Source: JABAAI01 sp965261955 (GTDB lineage Bacteria; Spirochaetota; Leptospiria; Leptospirales; Leptonemataceae). From it: a stretch of 64,000 bases of DNA. Location of the stretch: NCBI GenBank assembly GCA_965261955.1, contig CBDHEM010000069.1, forward strand, positions 868,001-932,000. The letters run 5' to 3'. The notes under the pieces were generated by a model that made no database searches, had not been told where the DNA came from, and saw only the letters and a list, made by a program, of their open reading frames with translations. Position numbers and translations under genes: made by a program. Shown one piece after another: positions 27,561 through 38,338 of this stretch (positions are counted from its first letter, which is position 1; every line of letters starts with the position of its first letter).

Positions 27561-28883
27561 ATGAAAAAAAAAACAAACCTTTTCCAAGCTTTAGATGCTC
27601 ATTATCAAAAACCTGTTACACAAATTTGTCAAATTTTGGCACAGAAAGGCTATGAGTGCTATATTGTCGGAGGAGCCGTACGAGATCTTTTACTCAATAA
27701 AAAGGTAACGGATATTGACTTTGCAACAAATGCTTTTCCTCAAGATGTACAAAAAATATTCAAGAAAACCATACCAACTGGAATTAAACACGGTACAATC
27801 ACTATCCTCTTGGACAAAAATAGCTTTGAAATAACAACATATAGATCAGATGGAAAATACAAGGATGCACGACATCCTACTGAAATAATTTTTGCAAAGA
27901 CATTACAGGAAGACTTATCCAGAAGAGATTTTACTATAAACGCCCTTGCATATGACCCTTTAACTATGGAACTTATCGATGAATACCATGGTTTTTTAGA
28001 TATAGAAAATAAAATAATACGCGCTATAGGAAATCCTAAAGAGCGTTTCCATGAGGATGGTTTGCGAACAATTCGTGCCTGCCGATTTGCAGCTAGCTTA
28101 GACTTCACAATAGAAAAAGAAACCTATAAAGCCCTAGATAATGTGAATATTCAGAAGCGCGTAGCTCAAATCTCTATCGAGCGTTTTACAGAAGAGATAT
28201 GGAAGGGTTTTCGAGCTCAAAAGGTAGGACAAATGATAGAACTTTTAGAAAAAAGTGGCCTGCTTTTTCTTTTTACCCCATACAAAGAAAAATATACAGA
28301 TAAAACTTGTTCGTTACAGTTAGAGGAACTCTACCCTGCTAGTTCTACTCTACGCATGGCCTATTGGCTCTATTCTCTTAGTTTTTTTACTCCCCAACAA
28401 ATTAACGAATGGTCTAAAGCACTACGCCTTTCACGTAAACATACAATAGACCTCAGTAACTATTGTCGTTATTTTTTATTTCAAGAAAAAACAGAAAGCC
28501 ATTATGACCGTTCACTTCAAAAAAATGCAAATACTATGCAACTATACCAAACTCGAAAATTCCTTTCCTTACTAAAAAAACAATATAATGAAAAGACAAT
28601 CCTTTTTCTTAAAAGCACAGAACCATACAAAAAAATAAAAATTTCTTCATCTGAATTAATAAAAATCTATAAAAAATATCCTCTAATTATTAAAGATCTA
28701 TGTATTGATGGCCATCAATTAAAAGAAATGGGACTTCAGGGGAAAGAAGTTGGAAATGCTTTAGAAAAATTATTAGATAAGGTTTTACGCAAACCAGAAG
28801 TAAATAACAGAAAGTTTCTGACAAAAATGAGCAAAAAGAGGGAACTCTATACAGAACTCCAACAAAAAAAGGCTGACAGATAA
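27561..28883 (+). CDS. CCA-adding tRNA nucleotidyltransferase / poly(A) polymerase family
   Basis: This class II nucleotidyltransferase of 440 residues has the GGAVRDLLL motif, the metal-binding VTDIDFAT (Asp-x-Asp), the RRDFTINALAYDP motif and the ERFHEDGLRTIRACRFAA nucleotide-specificity region. It therefore adds CCA, or parts of it, to tRNA 3' ends, or adds poly(A). Because neither tRNA gene in the window encodes CCA, a CCA-adding role is likely essential here. The C-terminal third is helical and less conserved. A start codon at 27561 follows a short gap after the YihY-like gene. Discriminating between CCA and poly(A) activity needs comparison with characterised enzymes. Confidence 0.88.
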   Translation: MKKKTNLFQALDAHYQKPVTQICQILAQKGYECYIVGGAVRDLLLNKKVTDIDFATNAFPQDVQKIFKKTIPTGIKHGTITILLDKNSFEITTYRSDGKYKDARHPTEIIFAKTLQEDLSRRDFTINALAYDPLTMELIDEYHGFLDIENKIIRAIGNPKERFHEDGLRTIRACRFAASLDFTIEKETYKALDNVNIQKRVAQISIERFTEEIWKGFRAQKVGQMIELLEKSGLLFLFTPYKEKYTDKTCSLQLEELYPASSTLRMAYWLYSLSFFTPQQINEWSKALRLSRKHTIDLSNYCRYFLFQEKTESHYDRSLQKNANTMQLYQTRKFLSLLKKQYNEKTILFLKSTEPYKKIKISSSELIKIYKKYPLIIKDLCIDGHQLKEMGLQGKEVGNALEKLLDKVLRKPEVNNRKFLTKMSKKRELYTELQQKKADR

Positions 28884-28926
28884 AAAAGAATTGACTAATT
28901 TTTTGATTACTATACTTATATATAGT

Positions 28927-30687
28927 ATGCTTATTGAATTAAAAATTGAAAACTTTGGAATTGCAGAATCACTTCGGATACGTCCTAGGAAGGGACTAAA
29001 CGTTATTAGTGGGGAAACAGGGGCCGGAAAATCCCTTATCATGAACGCCCTATGTATTGTATTGGGGGCTAGAGCTACTCCAGGTCTAGTCAGAAATGGA
29101 GCACACCGAGCCATTATTGAAGCTGTTTTTGAAATCAAACCAATTCTTCAAAAGGAGTTGAATATTAATCTGAATCAAAATAATAACCCTAGTTCTAGTT
29201 CTTTTATAGAGGTAAGGCGAGAAATTACCACAGAAGGACGTAGCAAAATATATTGCAATGGTGAAATTAGTACATTACAATACTTACGTAACATAGCCCA
29301 ACAGCTCATTGAAATACATGGACAGCATGAACACCAACGCATACTAGACTGTGATACCCATTTAGATTATCTAGATATTTTTGCGAATACAAAAAATTTA
29401 TGCCGAGAAGTTACAGACCAATACCATCGTTTTCACAACTTAAATAAACGCTTACGTAACGCTAACATAGAAACCGAAGAAAGAGAAAATCGGCGTGATT
29501 TTTTACATTTTGCAATTAAAGAAATTGAAGATTTTGCCCCTCAAGAAAAAGAATTTGAAAATTTAACACAAGAACAATCTCTTATACAAAATAGCGGTAG
29601 ACTTTTTCAAGATCTTTGTGTAGCTTACAGCACAATTCGAGAGGAAGAATTTGCTATTCTAGATCGTCTTGTTTCGCTAATACAGCTTTTAGAAGCTCAT
29701 ACAACTTTACTCCCTGAAGCACAGGAATACATAGAACAAATGCAAGAGGCTAACTATCTCTTGGAAACTGTTGCCGATTTTTTACGAGAACAAAAATCAA
29801 GGTTACAATTCTCTCCTGAACGATTAGAAGATATTAATCAGCGTATTGCTGGGTATCGAGCACTCTACAAGAAGTATGGTGGCAGTACAAAAAATGTTCT
29901 GAACATAAAGGAAAAATATATAAGTGAAATTGGTTCTATCGATATGAGTTCAGAGCAAATGCAAGAGATTGAAAACAAATTAAAAGATCTTCAATCTGTT
30001 TTGATACAAAAAGCAGAAAAACTTTCCCAATTGCGAAGAAGTGCAATACAAAAACTAGAAGGGAAAATGATCCAAGAATTAGAACAGCTTGGAATGTTTG
30101 GAGCAAAAATACAAGTTCATGTAAAGCGTGAAATTGATATAAAAATAATCAACAATGATGAAAATGAAGATATAAGATCAGACGAGGACTTGAGCCTAGC
30201 TAAACAAACATCTTCAATAAATCAATATTCAATACACGAAAAAGGTTTTGATCGGATAGAGTTTTTTCTTGTTTCTAATCCAGGCGAAGCTCCCCGGCCC
30301 TTACGCAAAATAGCAAGTGGTGGTGAATTATCTCGTATCTCATTGGCATTTAAAAATGTCTTTTGTGAAGAAAGACCCGTACAAACACTTGTTTTCGATG
30401 AAGTAGATGCTGGAGTAGGTGGAGAAATTGCCCATGCAATAGCAAATCGTCTGAAGGAACTTGCAAAACATAGCCAAACAATTGTTGTTACACATTTGCC
30501 ACAAATAGCGTCATTAGCAGAACAACATTTTTGTATACAGAAGCGATATCTTGAAGGAAGAGTTTCTTCCCATATCTCGCTTGTAGAAGAAGAAGACCGC
30601 CTTCATGAACTTGCTCGAATGCTTGGAGGTATCACAAATAGCTCAATTGTAATTGAACATGCACGAGAATTATTACAACGTGCCTAA
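28927..30687 (+). CDS. recN: DNA repair protein RecN
   Basis: RecN is an SMC-like ATPase that tethers broken DNA ends in double-strand break repair. The 586-residue length is normal. Walker A is GETGAGKS near the N-terminus, the signature helix is ASGGELSRISLAFK, Walker B is TLVFDEVDAGVGG, and the long middle part is predicted coiled coil. The start at ATG 28927 (MLIELKIENFGIAES) is chosen over an upstream TTG at 28891 because it matches the RecN N-terminus. It starts 43 bases after the nucleotidyltransferase gene. Confidence 0.94.
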   Translation: MLIELKIENFGIAESLRIRPRKGLNVISGETGAGKSLIMNALCIVLGARATPGLVRNGAHRAIIEAVFEIKPILQKELNINLNQNNNPSSSSFIEVRREITTEGRSKIYCNGEISTLQYLRNIAQQLIEIHGQHEHQRILDCDTHLDYLDIFANTKNLCREVTDQYHRFHNLNKRLRNANIETEERENRRDFLHFAIKEIEDFAPQEKEFENLTQEQSLIQNSGRLFQDLCVAYSTIREEEFAILDRLVSLIQLLEAHTTLLPEAQEYIEQMQEANYLLETVADFLREQKSRLQFSPERLEDINQRIAGYRALYKKYGGSTKNVLNIKEKYISEIGSIDMSSEQMQEIENKLKDLQSVLIQKAEKLSQLRRSAIQKLEGKMIQELEQLGMFGAKIQVHVKREIDIKIINNDENEDIRSDEDLSLAKQTSSINQYSIHEKGFDRIEFFLVSNPGEAPRPLRKIASGGELSRISLAFKNVFCEERPVQTLVFDEVDAGVGGEIAHAIANRLKELAKHSQTIVVTHLPQIASLAEQHFCIQKRYLEGRVSSHISLVEEEDRLHELARMLGGITNSSIVIEHARELLQRA

Positions 30688-30896
30688 CTATTATAAAAAG
30701 TATACATAGATACACTAAAATATATAAATGAAATGAATATTTCTTATACAGGAAAATATTTTATTTGGGGAAAATTCTCATTAAAAATCATGTGTTTACT
30801 TAAATAAATACCTGAGCGTTGCTTTGTTCCCTTTAATAAAAAGGTGACTTCCGGTTGCATTCCTTTTTCATAGTCGACTTGGGAGGATTTCGCCAA

Positions 30897-33800
30897 TTGA
30901 ATATTAGCGAATCAAATAAGACTATCCAGTGGCAGGTTATTGCACTTATCACAGTTCTATTTTTTCTTTGTTTTTTTTTCCTTTTTACGCCTATTTTTTC
31001 GCAAGAAAAACGTTACTTTGGTAAAACGATAAGTCGGATTGAATTTTCAGGATTAAAGAATTTAGAGGCTGATAGACTTTACGAGGTAATCACTAGTCGA
31101 TATAATAAGCCTTTTTTAGAATCTGCAATCAATGAAGATGTACATCAGCTTTTCAATACTGGTTATTTTTCAAATGTCATCATGCGTATACGCCTTCTAT
31201 CAGACAATACTCTTGTCTTGAATTATGAAGTTACTGAATTACCATTAATTGAGGAAATAAACTACATTGGATTAGAAGAATTAAGCAGCCAAGAATTTAT
31301 ACAAGAAATTGACTTAAGTGACGGAGATTTCTTTTCTCTTTCTAAAATAAAAAAAGCGACAAAAGTCATAGCTACCGCCTATAAAAAAGCAGGCTTTTTT
31401 CATGCAGAAGTTTGGTACCGTATAGATAAAAAAAATATCAAAAAAAACACACTGAAAGTATTTTTTGTTATTGATGAAGGAAAATTCATTCCAATTGGGA
31501 AAATAAATATACTAGGTCTTAATCGATTAAATCCAGATTATATTCTAAACTTTATAGAACAAAAACAGAGTAGCACATATACAGATTCTATATTTCAAAA
31601 AGAAAAATTTGAAGAAGATAAGTATAAAATACTATCTTATGCAAAATCACAAGGTTTGTTAAACGTTCAATTTGATGTCGAAAAAACTGGGTATGAAATA
31701 CGCTGGATATCTCCTAAACAACCGGAAAAAGGGCGCGTCGTCGTTATTACATATGCTATACAGGAAGGCGAAATTAAATACTTCGCTGGATATTCTATCG
31801 CACATGATCCAAAACGTATAAATCAAGAATTTAATCCTCCTGAAAGACCAATAAAGGATAAAATTCTGCCACTTCACTCACCTGATATTTTAGCTCGCTA
31901 CTTAAATTTATCTGATGAAAACATTGGTGATTTTTTTGATCAAAGCAAATATTTTCGTGATCGAGCAAGTATGCAAGAGGCTTATGCTCAACGCGGATAC
32001 GTATTTACCCAGATAAGACCTGATATCATTGATTTTACTTTGGACAAGGACACTATTCAAAATTATGAAAAGTGTTTACTAATGAAAAATGTAAAAACAA
32101 CTCAAAACAAAAAATGTAAAAAAGATGCAAAAAGATTAAATCTTACGTATCTTAAAAAATGGATAAAAAAAAATCCCAAAGAATCTGGACGCCCCATGAG
32201 GCATGTCCATTTTTATATTAGTGAAAATAATTTAGCACATGTAGAGGATATTATAATTCGTGGAAATGAAAAGACAGAAGAACATGTTATTCGTAGAGAA
32301 ATTTTAATCAGAGAGGGACAACTTTTTAGTTCAACTTTAGTAAACATCAGTCGACAAAACTTAATTAATTTGCGTTATTTTAGCGAAGTAAATTTACAAA
32401 TGAGACCAGGTTCGAACCAAGGAAAAATGAATATTGTTTTTGAGGTAAAAGAGCAACCAACAGGAAATATCTCTGTTGGCGGTACCTATGGAATCAATAC
32501 TGGCTTTGCTTTGAACATGAAACTAACCGAAGATAATTTTCGGGGTACTAGCCAAACACTCAGTGGAAGTATCGATTATGGTGTTAATCGAAAAGGTATT
32601 TCCATGTCATGGAATGAACCATGGTTTTATGAAAAATGCCGGTTCATAGACAAATCATTTTGGAGAACAAAACAAAAAATTTTTGATAGCGCAACTCATT
32701 TAAATCAAATTCTACTTATAGCTAGAGGATTACAAAATGAACATGAAAAATTGGGCAGAACTATTTACAACTATGCTGAAAAGTTTGAAAACGATTCGAG
32801 TATAAAAACGCTTGATAAAATAAAATTACAGATACGGCTTCTACTATCCAAACGTGTTCTAAAAGAAGAAGTATGCTATCGCGAACACCATACCCCTTGG
32901 TCCCTAGGAATAGGAGCATCATTTAATTCACAAACAGTTTCAATTTTAGCAGATTCCATTCACTCTTCTTCTTCAGAAGTTGCCCAATACCAATCTGACA
33001 GGTATGGAGTCAGTTTGGGTACGAGCCATCGCATCACAAATAAATGGTTACATTATCATTCTTATGTACCATCATGGTCCAATGTCCGTAACCCAAGTAC
33101 ACTAGCTCCAGATATTCTTTTCTTACGAGCAAGACAAAACTTACAGTTTCAATCTAGTTTACAAAATGGACTACGGTATTCAACGATTGATAATAACTTT
33201 AACCCAACACATGGCTTCAGCCAGAGATTAGAAGCAGAAATTGTCGGCGGACTTCTTGGGGGGCAAGACCATTTCAATCGGTACATATTCTCTAGCAGTC
33301 ATTATTTTTGGTGGTTTGATTTTACTTTCGGTGGTCTATTTAAAAATAGAAATCTAAAACGATGGCGCGTTGTACAAGAAACAACATTCCGAGCTACGTT
33401 TACTCAAGAGACATCCCCTCAGTATAGCTCTCAAAATAAAGAACTCAACCCACATATAGAAAGCCGTGACTTGTTGAATTTAGGTGGCCCGGGTCAACCC
33501 GGCTTTGGACGTCTCCGTGGTTACAATACAGATGATAGTGCATACCCCCGTGACTGGAGATTTGGCGCACATCACATGATACTTTGGGGTACTGAGTTAA
33601 GAGTTCCCTTAGAGCCAAATTTTTTATGGTTTGCATTTTTTTTAGATGCTGGCACACTTTATAACACAGTTAATGATTTCATAGGAGAACAAAAAGTAAG
33701 AGCTAATAATTATTCTACTCAATCAATTCTAGAATGTGCAGGGTTTAATACAAATATAAATAGACATTATAGCTCTTGTTCAGAATGGAATGATCCCAAG

Positions 33801-34004
33801 AGAACGGAGCTATTAAAAAAAAATATTGCTCTAGATCGTTTTTTGTATTCTTGGGGTTTTGGTTTACGCGTACAAATTCCTGTCCTTCCTTTACGAATAT
33901 TTTATGCTAGAAAGCTTTATTACGCTGGGAATGCCTCTTTAAAACCAATACCCGGTGATGATAATTATGAAATAGTCTTCGGTATAGGTGATTTTAGATT
34001 TTAA
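30897..34004 (+). CDS. bamA: outer membrane assembly factor BamA (Omp85)
   Basis: BamA inserts beta-barrel proteins into the outer membrane. The protein has a signal-anchor region (about residues 13-35, ending FSQEKRYFG), several POTRA repeats (for example ISRIEFSGLKNLEADRLYEVI and VEDIIIRGNEKTEEHVIRREIL) and a C-terminal barrel that ends in a phenylalanine after strand-like YEIVFGIGDFRF. At about 1035 residues it is longer than the E. coli protein; extra residues lie between POTRA repeats (about 395-450) and inside the barrel (about 600-680). The TTG at 30897 is preferred to the one at 30855 because GGGAGG lies 10 bases ahead of it. The next gene overlaps its end. Confidence 0.92.
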   Translation: MNISESNKTIQWQVIALITVLFFLCFFFLFTPIFSQEKRYFGKTISRIEFSGLKNLEADRLYEVITSRYNKPFLESAINEDVHQLFNTGYFSNVIMRIRLLSDNTLVLNYEVTELPLIEEINYIGLEELSSQEFIQEIDLSDGDFFSLSKIKKATKVIATAYKKAGFFHAEVWYRIDKKNIKKNTLKVFFVIDEGKFIPIGKINILGLNRLNPDYILNFIEQKQSSTYTDSIFQKEKFEEDKYKILSYAKSQGLLNVQFDVEKTGYEIRWISPKQPEKGRVVVITYAIQEGEIKYFAGYSIAHDPKRINQEFNPPERPIKDKILPLHSPDILARYLNLSDENIGDFFDQSKYFRDRASMQEAYAQRGYVFTQIRPDIIDFTLDKDTIQNYEKCLLMKNVKTTQNKKCKKDAKRLNLTYLKKWIKKNPKESGRPMRHVHFYISENNLAHVEDIIIRGNEKTEEHVIRREILIREGQLFSSTLVNISRQNLINLRYFSEVNLQMRPGSNQGKMNIVFEVKEQPTGNISVGGTYGINTGFALNMKLTEDNFRGTSQTLSGSIDYGVNRKGISMSWNEPWFYEKCRFIDKSFWRTKQKIFDSATHLNQILLIARGLQNEHEKLGRTIYNYAEKFENDSSIKTLDKIKLQIRLLLSKRVLKEEVCYREHHTPWSLGIGASFNSQTVSILADSIHSSSSEVAQYQSDRYGVSLGTSHRITNKWLHYHSYVPSWSNVRNPSTLAPDILFLRARQNLQFQSSLQNGLRYSTIDNNFNPTHGFSQRLEAEIVGGLLGGQDHFNRYIFSSSHYFWWFDFTFGGLFKNRNLKRWRVVQETTFRATFTQETSPQYSSQNKELNPHIESRDLLNLGGPGQPGFGRLRGYNTDDSAYPRDWRFGAHHMILWGTELRVPLEPNFLWFAFFLDAGTLYNTVNDFIGEQKVRANNYSTQSILECAGFNTNINRHYSSCSEWNDPKRTELLKKNIALDRFLYSWGFGLRVQIPVLPLRIFYARKLYYAGNASLKPIPGDDNYEIVFGIGDFRF

Positions 34005-35919
34005 AGTGAATAAAGAAACAAAACAAAACAATAAAGCTGATAAAGATATTTTTATACGTCTCTTTTCATATTTATTGCAATATCCCATTCGCTTATCACT
34101 TGGCCTTATACTCGCTCTCATTGTCTCTTTAAGTAATTTATTGCTACTAGGAGGCTTAGTACCAATCTTAAATATTATTAACTCACCTAAGGAGGTAATA
34201 ATATTTACACTTACACAAGAAGAAAAAGATTTATTAAAAAAGGATAACAGCAAAGATGAACAAGAAGTTTGGAAGGTACTTCAAACCCACATCGTACAGA
34301 TAAAAAATGCAATTAATTTAAAAATTAAAACTTATTCAGCTAGAGAAGCTATTTTAATCCTGTGTACATTTCTTTTTCCACTTCATTTTCTCAAAATGGT
34401 GTGCCTAACTGCAACTTTATTCTTCCTAGGGACAATTGGATTGGCTGCTGTACGTAATTTACGAATGGAGATATATGAAAAGATACAAAACCTAGACATT
34501 AATTTTTTTAATCGGGAAAAAACTGGAATGATCATGAGCAGAACAATTAATGATGGTGAAACAATTGGTCGTTTACTCTCTTCTCAATTTAATGAAGTAT
34601 TGATAGAAATATTTTATGTAGTAGTACATGCTAGCTTCCTAATATGGATTTCGTGGAAAATGACTCTTCTAATTCTTATACTCGTACCAATATTAACCAT
34701 TCCTATAAGAATTTTTTCAAAACGAGTTCGACGAGCTACAACAAAACAACAAAAAAGCTTAGCAGATTTAATTGGTCATATTCAAGAAAGTATTTCTGGC
34801 ATACGTGTGACTCGTGCTTTTGGGATGAAAAAAGCAGAATACCGTCGCTTTCGTATGACAAACTGGCACTTGTATAAAAACACATTCACAGGGCATTACT
34901 ATCATCAAGTAGCTCCTGCACTTACTGAAGTGATCACAATTGTATTTGTCCTCATTTTTTTCTTCTGGGGAGCCTATGAAATGTCGATAGACAACATTTC
35001 ACGAGGACTTTTTTTTACTTTCTTTTTTGCAATAATATTTGTTGTGACACCCCTGAAAAGAATATCTACCTCTATAAGCTTATTCAGTGCGGCTTCTGCT
35101 CCCGCAAGACGTATCTTTAATATACTAGATGAAGAGATTAAAGTAGTTGAAATAGATAATCCAAAACAACTACAAAAAGGGAAAAAAACAATCACCTTTA
35201 AAAAGGTAAGTTTTGGCTATCCAAATTCAAAAATAAACTCACTAAAGAATATTAATTTGAATATTCATCATGGTGAACATATCTCCTTGTTAGGTGCTTC
35301 TGGAGCAGGTAAAAGTACAATTGTAAATTTACTGATGCGCCTCTATGATGTTAGCTCAGGAAATATTTACATAAATGGTATAGATATACGGGAATTGAGT
35401 ATAGAAAGTTTGCGAAGTTCAATTGCTGTAATGAGCCAAGATATATTTTTATTTAATGCCAGCGTTTCAGAAAATATATCCTGCGGAAGCAAAGAACACA
35501 CAACACAAGAGAAAATTGAGGAAGCGGCTAAAAAAGCAAATGCCCATGAATTTATACAGAATCTAGAAAAAAAATATAATACACTAATTGGTGAAAGAGG
35601 AGTGATGCTTTCTGGTGGACAATGCCAACGTCTTGCGATGGCAAGAGTCTTGCTACTTGATCCATCTATACTAATTCTTGACGAAGCAACATCTAATCTT
35701 GATAACAAAAGTGAGGCACTTATTCAAGAAACATTGAAAACTTTATGCTTGGAAAGAACAGTGATCACAATTGCTCATCGATTTTCTTCTATTCGTGATG
35801 CAGACCGCATTATAGTTATAAAAGATGGAAGCATAATAGAAGAGGGGAAAAGTCATGAAGGCCTATTAGAAAAAAAGGGTGCGTATTACAATCTATACCG
35901 TGGTCAAGAATCTATTTAA
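33988..35919 (+). CDS. MsbA-like lipid A / lipid ABC exporter
   Basis: This 643-residue half-transporter has an N-terminal six-helix ABC exporter domain and a C-terminal ATPase: Walker A GASGAGKST, signature LSGGQ, Walker B LILDEATS and the H-loop TIAHR. It is the classic MsbA layout. Location between bamA and lpxK strongly supports lipid A core flipping across the inner membrane. A 70-residue insertion (about 70-115, with charged KKDNSKDEQEVWK) sits between the first two helices. The GTG start overlaps bamA by 17 bases; a second GTG 18 bases later is possible. Confidence 0.85.
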   Translation: MILDFKVNKETKQNNKADKDIFIRLFSYLLQYPIRLSLGLILALIVSLSNLLLLGGLVPILNIINSPKEVIIFTLTQEEKDLLKKDNSKDEQEVWKVLQTHIVQIKNAINLKIKTYSAREAILILCTFLFPLHFLKMVCLTATLFFLGTIGLAAVRNLRMEIYEKIQNLDINFFNREKTGMIMSRTINDGETIGRLLSSQFNEVLIEIFYVVVHASFLIWISWKMTLLILILVPILTIPIRIFSKRVRRATTKQQKSLADLIGHIQESISGIRVTRAFGMKKAEYRRFRMTNWHLYKNTFTGHYYHQVAPALTEVITIVFVLIFFFWGAYEMSIDNISRGLFFTFFFAIIFVVTPLKRISTSISLFSAASAPARRIFNILDEEIKVVEIDNPKQLQKGKKTITFKKVSFGYPNSKINSLKNINLNIHHGEHISLLGASGAGKSTIVNLLMRLYDVSSGNIYINGIDIRELSIESLRSSIAVMSQDIFLFNASVSENISCGSKEHTTQEKIEEAAKKANAHEFIQNLEKKYNTLIGERGVMLSGGQCQRLAMARVLLLDPSILILDEATSNLDNKSEALIQETLKTLCLERTVITIAHRFSSIRDADRIIVIKDGSIIEEGKSHEGLLEKKGAYYNLYRGQESI

Positions 35920-36974
35920 TGCAATCTTTTAACTTCCTAGAAAATACTTATTTAAAGATTCATAAAAAGTATTTTAACTATCGTAAAAAAAAGCAAAAAT
36001 ATTTCCAAAATAAATACATCATTTCAATTGGAAATCTATCCGTAGGAGGTACTGGTAAAACCCCTACTTCAAAATATATACTAAGCCACTTATTGAAAAA
36101 AAATAAACAATCCCTAATTGTTTTACGAGGGTATAAAGGTAAATTATCTAGCAAATCCGCACTTGTTTTTGATGGTAAAAATTATTTTCATACTGTTAAA
36201 GAAGTAGGTGACGAAGCTTTCCTATTTACCGATATCCCAAATACTAAAGTTGTAATTGGTAAGAATCGTATTCAAGCTATCAAGCATTATGGGACTGATA
36301 TTTCAATAATTCTCTTGGACGATGCTTTTCAAAATCCTAGCATTTATCATAATCATGCGATTGTTTTGATAGATGCTACTTTATCTTTAGAAAAGATGAA
36401 ACTATTTCCTTGTGGAAAACTGAGAGAACCATTGTGTGCTTTAAAAAGAGCTGATACTGTTTTACTAACTCGATATGATCAAGCGAATAAAAAAAATCGA
36501 GATTCAATTACATCAGAAATTCTAAAACATGTAAAGGAGGATGCATTATTTTTTGCACAACATAAAATCACAGGGATACGTTCTATTTTTGACACACATA
36601 GCAAACAAAAAAATACAATTTTGCAATTACCACATACTAAAAAACCACTAGGTGCTTTTTGTGGAATAGCTAATCCAGCTTCTTTTTTTAATAAACTTGG
36701 AGATTTAGGTTATAATCTTGCTCAAACAAAAATTTTCATGGATCACCATTTTTTTTCAAAAAGGGATCTTATAAACTTATCTAAATCTGACTTGCAAAAC
36801 TGGATCACCACAGAAAAAGATATCATTCGTTTAGAAAGACAAAATATTCAAATGGTGAACGATTTTAAAAAGATAATCAATGAAAAGGAATTAAATATTT
36901 TTGTCTTGCTGATGCAAATAGAAATACTCTTCGGAAAACAAAATGTATTTTTAAATCGAGTTTTATCTTTTTAA
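35919..36974 (+). CDS. lpxK: tetraacyldisaccharide 4'-kinase LpxK
   Basis: LpxK phosphorylates the 4' position of the lipid A disaccharide precursor at the inner membrane. The 351-residue protein has its P-loop in IGNLSVGGTGKTPTSKYI, followed by LIVLRGYKGK (the typical SRGYG-like block) and ILLDDAFQNPSIYH, equivalent to the LDDGFQH motif. The C-terminal region has GIANPASFFNKLGDLG and WITTEKDIIRL, both LpxK-like. Its ATG starts at the final base of the MsbA-like gene stop, so the two are coupled. Confidence 0.93.
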   Translation: MQSFNFLENTYLKIHKKYFNYRKKKQKYFQNKYIISIGNLSVGGTGKTPTSKYILSHLLKKNKQSLIVLRGYKGKLSSKSALVFDGKNYFHTVKEVGDEAFLFTDIPNTKVVIGKNRIQAIKHYGTDISIILLDDAFQNPSIYHNHAIVLIDATLSLEKMKLFPCGKLREPLCALKRADTVLLTRYDQANKKNRDSITSEILKHVKEDALFFAQHKITGIRSIFDTHSKQKNTILQLPHTKKPLGAFCGIANPASFFNKLGDLGYNLAQTKIFMDHHFFSKRDLINLSKSDLQNWITTEKDIIRLERQNIQMVNDFKKIINEKELNIFVLLMQIEILFGKQNVFLNRVLSF

Positions 36975-36987
36975 TTTTATTATTAAT

Positions 36988-38208
36988 ATGACTAGAAATT
37001 TTAAAATACCAATGTTTTATCGTTCTAAACTTATATCTTCAATAAAAGAAAGACGCAAAAAAAATGATCGATATAAAAATGATATTACGCCAACTCACTT
37101 TAAAGTAGGTCCATTGCATTTTAAAATTGCTCGCCATTTTGGATTTTGTTTTGGGGTAGAAAATGCAATTGAAATTGCATATAGAGCATTAGAAGAAAAT
37201 CCAAGTAAAAGGATTTTTTTGCTCAGTGAGATGATCCATAATTATCGAGTCAATGCGGATATGCAAAGCCGTGGCATTCGCTTTCTTCAAAAAACAGATG
37301 GAACTCGTCTAATTCCTTTTAAAAATCTCAAAAAGGAGGATATTGTTATAATACCTGCTTTCGGAACAACAGTAGAGCTTTTGGATGAAATTGAAAAGAA
37401 AGGAATTATAACTAAAAAATACAATACAACTTGCCCATTCGTTGAAAAAGTTTGGAATCGATCACAACAATTAGGAAAACTAGGCTATACCATTATTATA
37501 CATGGAAACGAATCTCACGAAGAAACTAGAGCGACTTTTTCACATGCTCGTTTACATGGCCCTGCATTAATGATACGCAACATAAAAGAAACAAAAATTC
37601 TTGCGAAATTCATACAAAATGAATATCCAAAGAAAAATTTTAATACACATTTTTCAAATCGCTATTCAAGTCAATTTTCCATCGAAGAGAGTCTCAATAA
37701 AGTTGGTATCGTTAATCAAACTACAATGCTCGCCAATGAAACATTGGCTGTCGCAAATCATTTAAAAGAAGCAATGAAAATAGCATTTCCTGAAGAAAAC
37801 ATAGACAACCATTTCGCTGATACACGCGATACTCTTTGCTATGCAACGACAGAAAATCAAAATGCAACCTATAGTTTACTCACTGAAGGAGGTGATTTTG
37901 CTATAGTCGTCGGTGGTTACAATTCTGCAAATACCTCGCATCTAGCTGAACTTCTAGAAAAAAATCTACCCACTTATCACATAGAGGATGAAAAAGAAAT
38001 ATTAAATGAAAGACAAATCCGGCATCAAGGCTTAACAACAAAAACAACTACTATTTCGGAAGATTGGTTACCCAAAAAACAAACTATCGAAATTTTAATA
38101 ACTGCTGGTGCGAGTTGTCCAGATGCACTAGTTGAAAAAGTAATGCAACGCATACTTGATCTTTGCAAAACAAATGTACAGTTCCCTAAAGTATTCGAAA
38201 ATAAATAG
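36988..38208 (+). CDS. ispH: 4-hydroxy-3-methylbut-2-enyl diphosphate reductase IspH (long form)
   Basis: IspH is the [4Fe-4S] enzyme that finishes the MEP pathway for isoprenoid precursors. The three cluster cysteines are visible: Cys54 in HFGFCFGVENA, one in YNTTCPFVEK and one in TAGASCPDA; the substrate-binding HGNESHEETRATF and the DTLCYATTENQNA stretch are also present. At 406 residues it is longer than the common ~315-residue E. coli type and resembles the long form of cyanobacteria and plants, including the inserted ~40 residues (about 205-240). It provides precursors for the undecaprenyl carrier used by UppP. The gene lies 13 bases after lpxK. Confidence 0.92.
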   Translation: MTRNFKIPMFYRSKLISSIKERRKKNDRYKNDITPTHFKVGPLHFKIARHFGFCFGVENAIEIAYRALEENPSKRIFLLSEMIHNYRVNADMQSRGIRFLQKTDGTRLIPFKNLKKEDIVIIPAFGTTVELLDEIEKKGIITKKYNTTCPFVEKVWNRSQQLGKLGYTIIIHGNESHEETRATFSHARLHGPALMIRNIKETKILAKFIQNEYPKKNFNTHFSNRYSSQFSIEESLNKVGIVNQTTMLANETLAVANHLKEAMKIAFPEENIDNHFADTRDTLCYATTENQNATYSLLTEGGDFAIVVGGYNSANTSHLAELLEKNLPTYHIEDEKEILNERQIRHQGLTTKTTTISEDWLPKKQTIEILITAGASCPDALVEKVMQRILDLCKTNVQFPKVFENK

Positions 38209-38338
38209 CACATACTCACTTGAAGGCGTCAGCTTATAACTGGCACGGAAGCAATATAAAAGGGCAAAGACATGGTTAAACTCCTCTACCCACCACAGAA
38301 AAAACTAAAGGCCAAAAAAATCTTTACATATGCTAATT

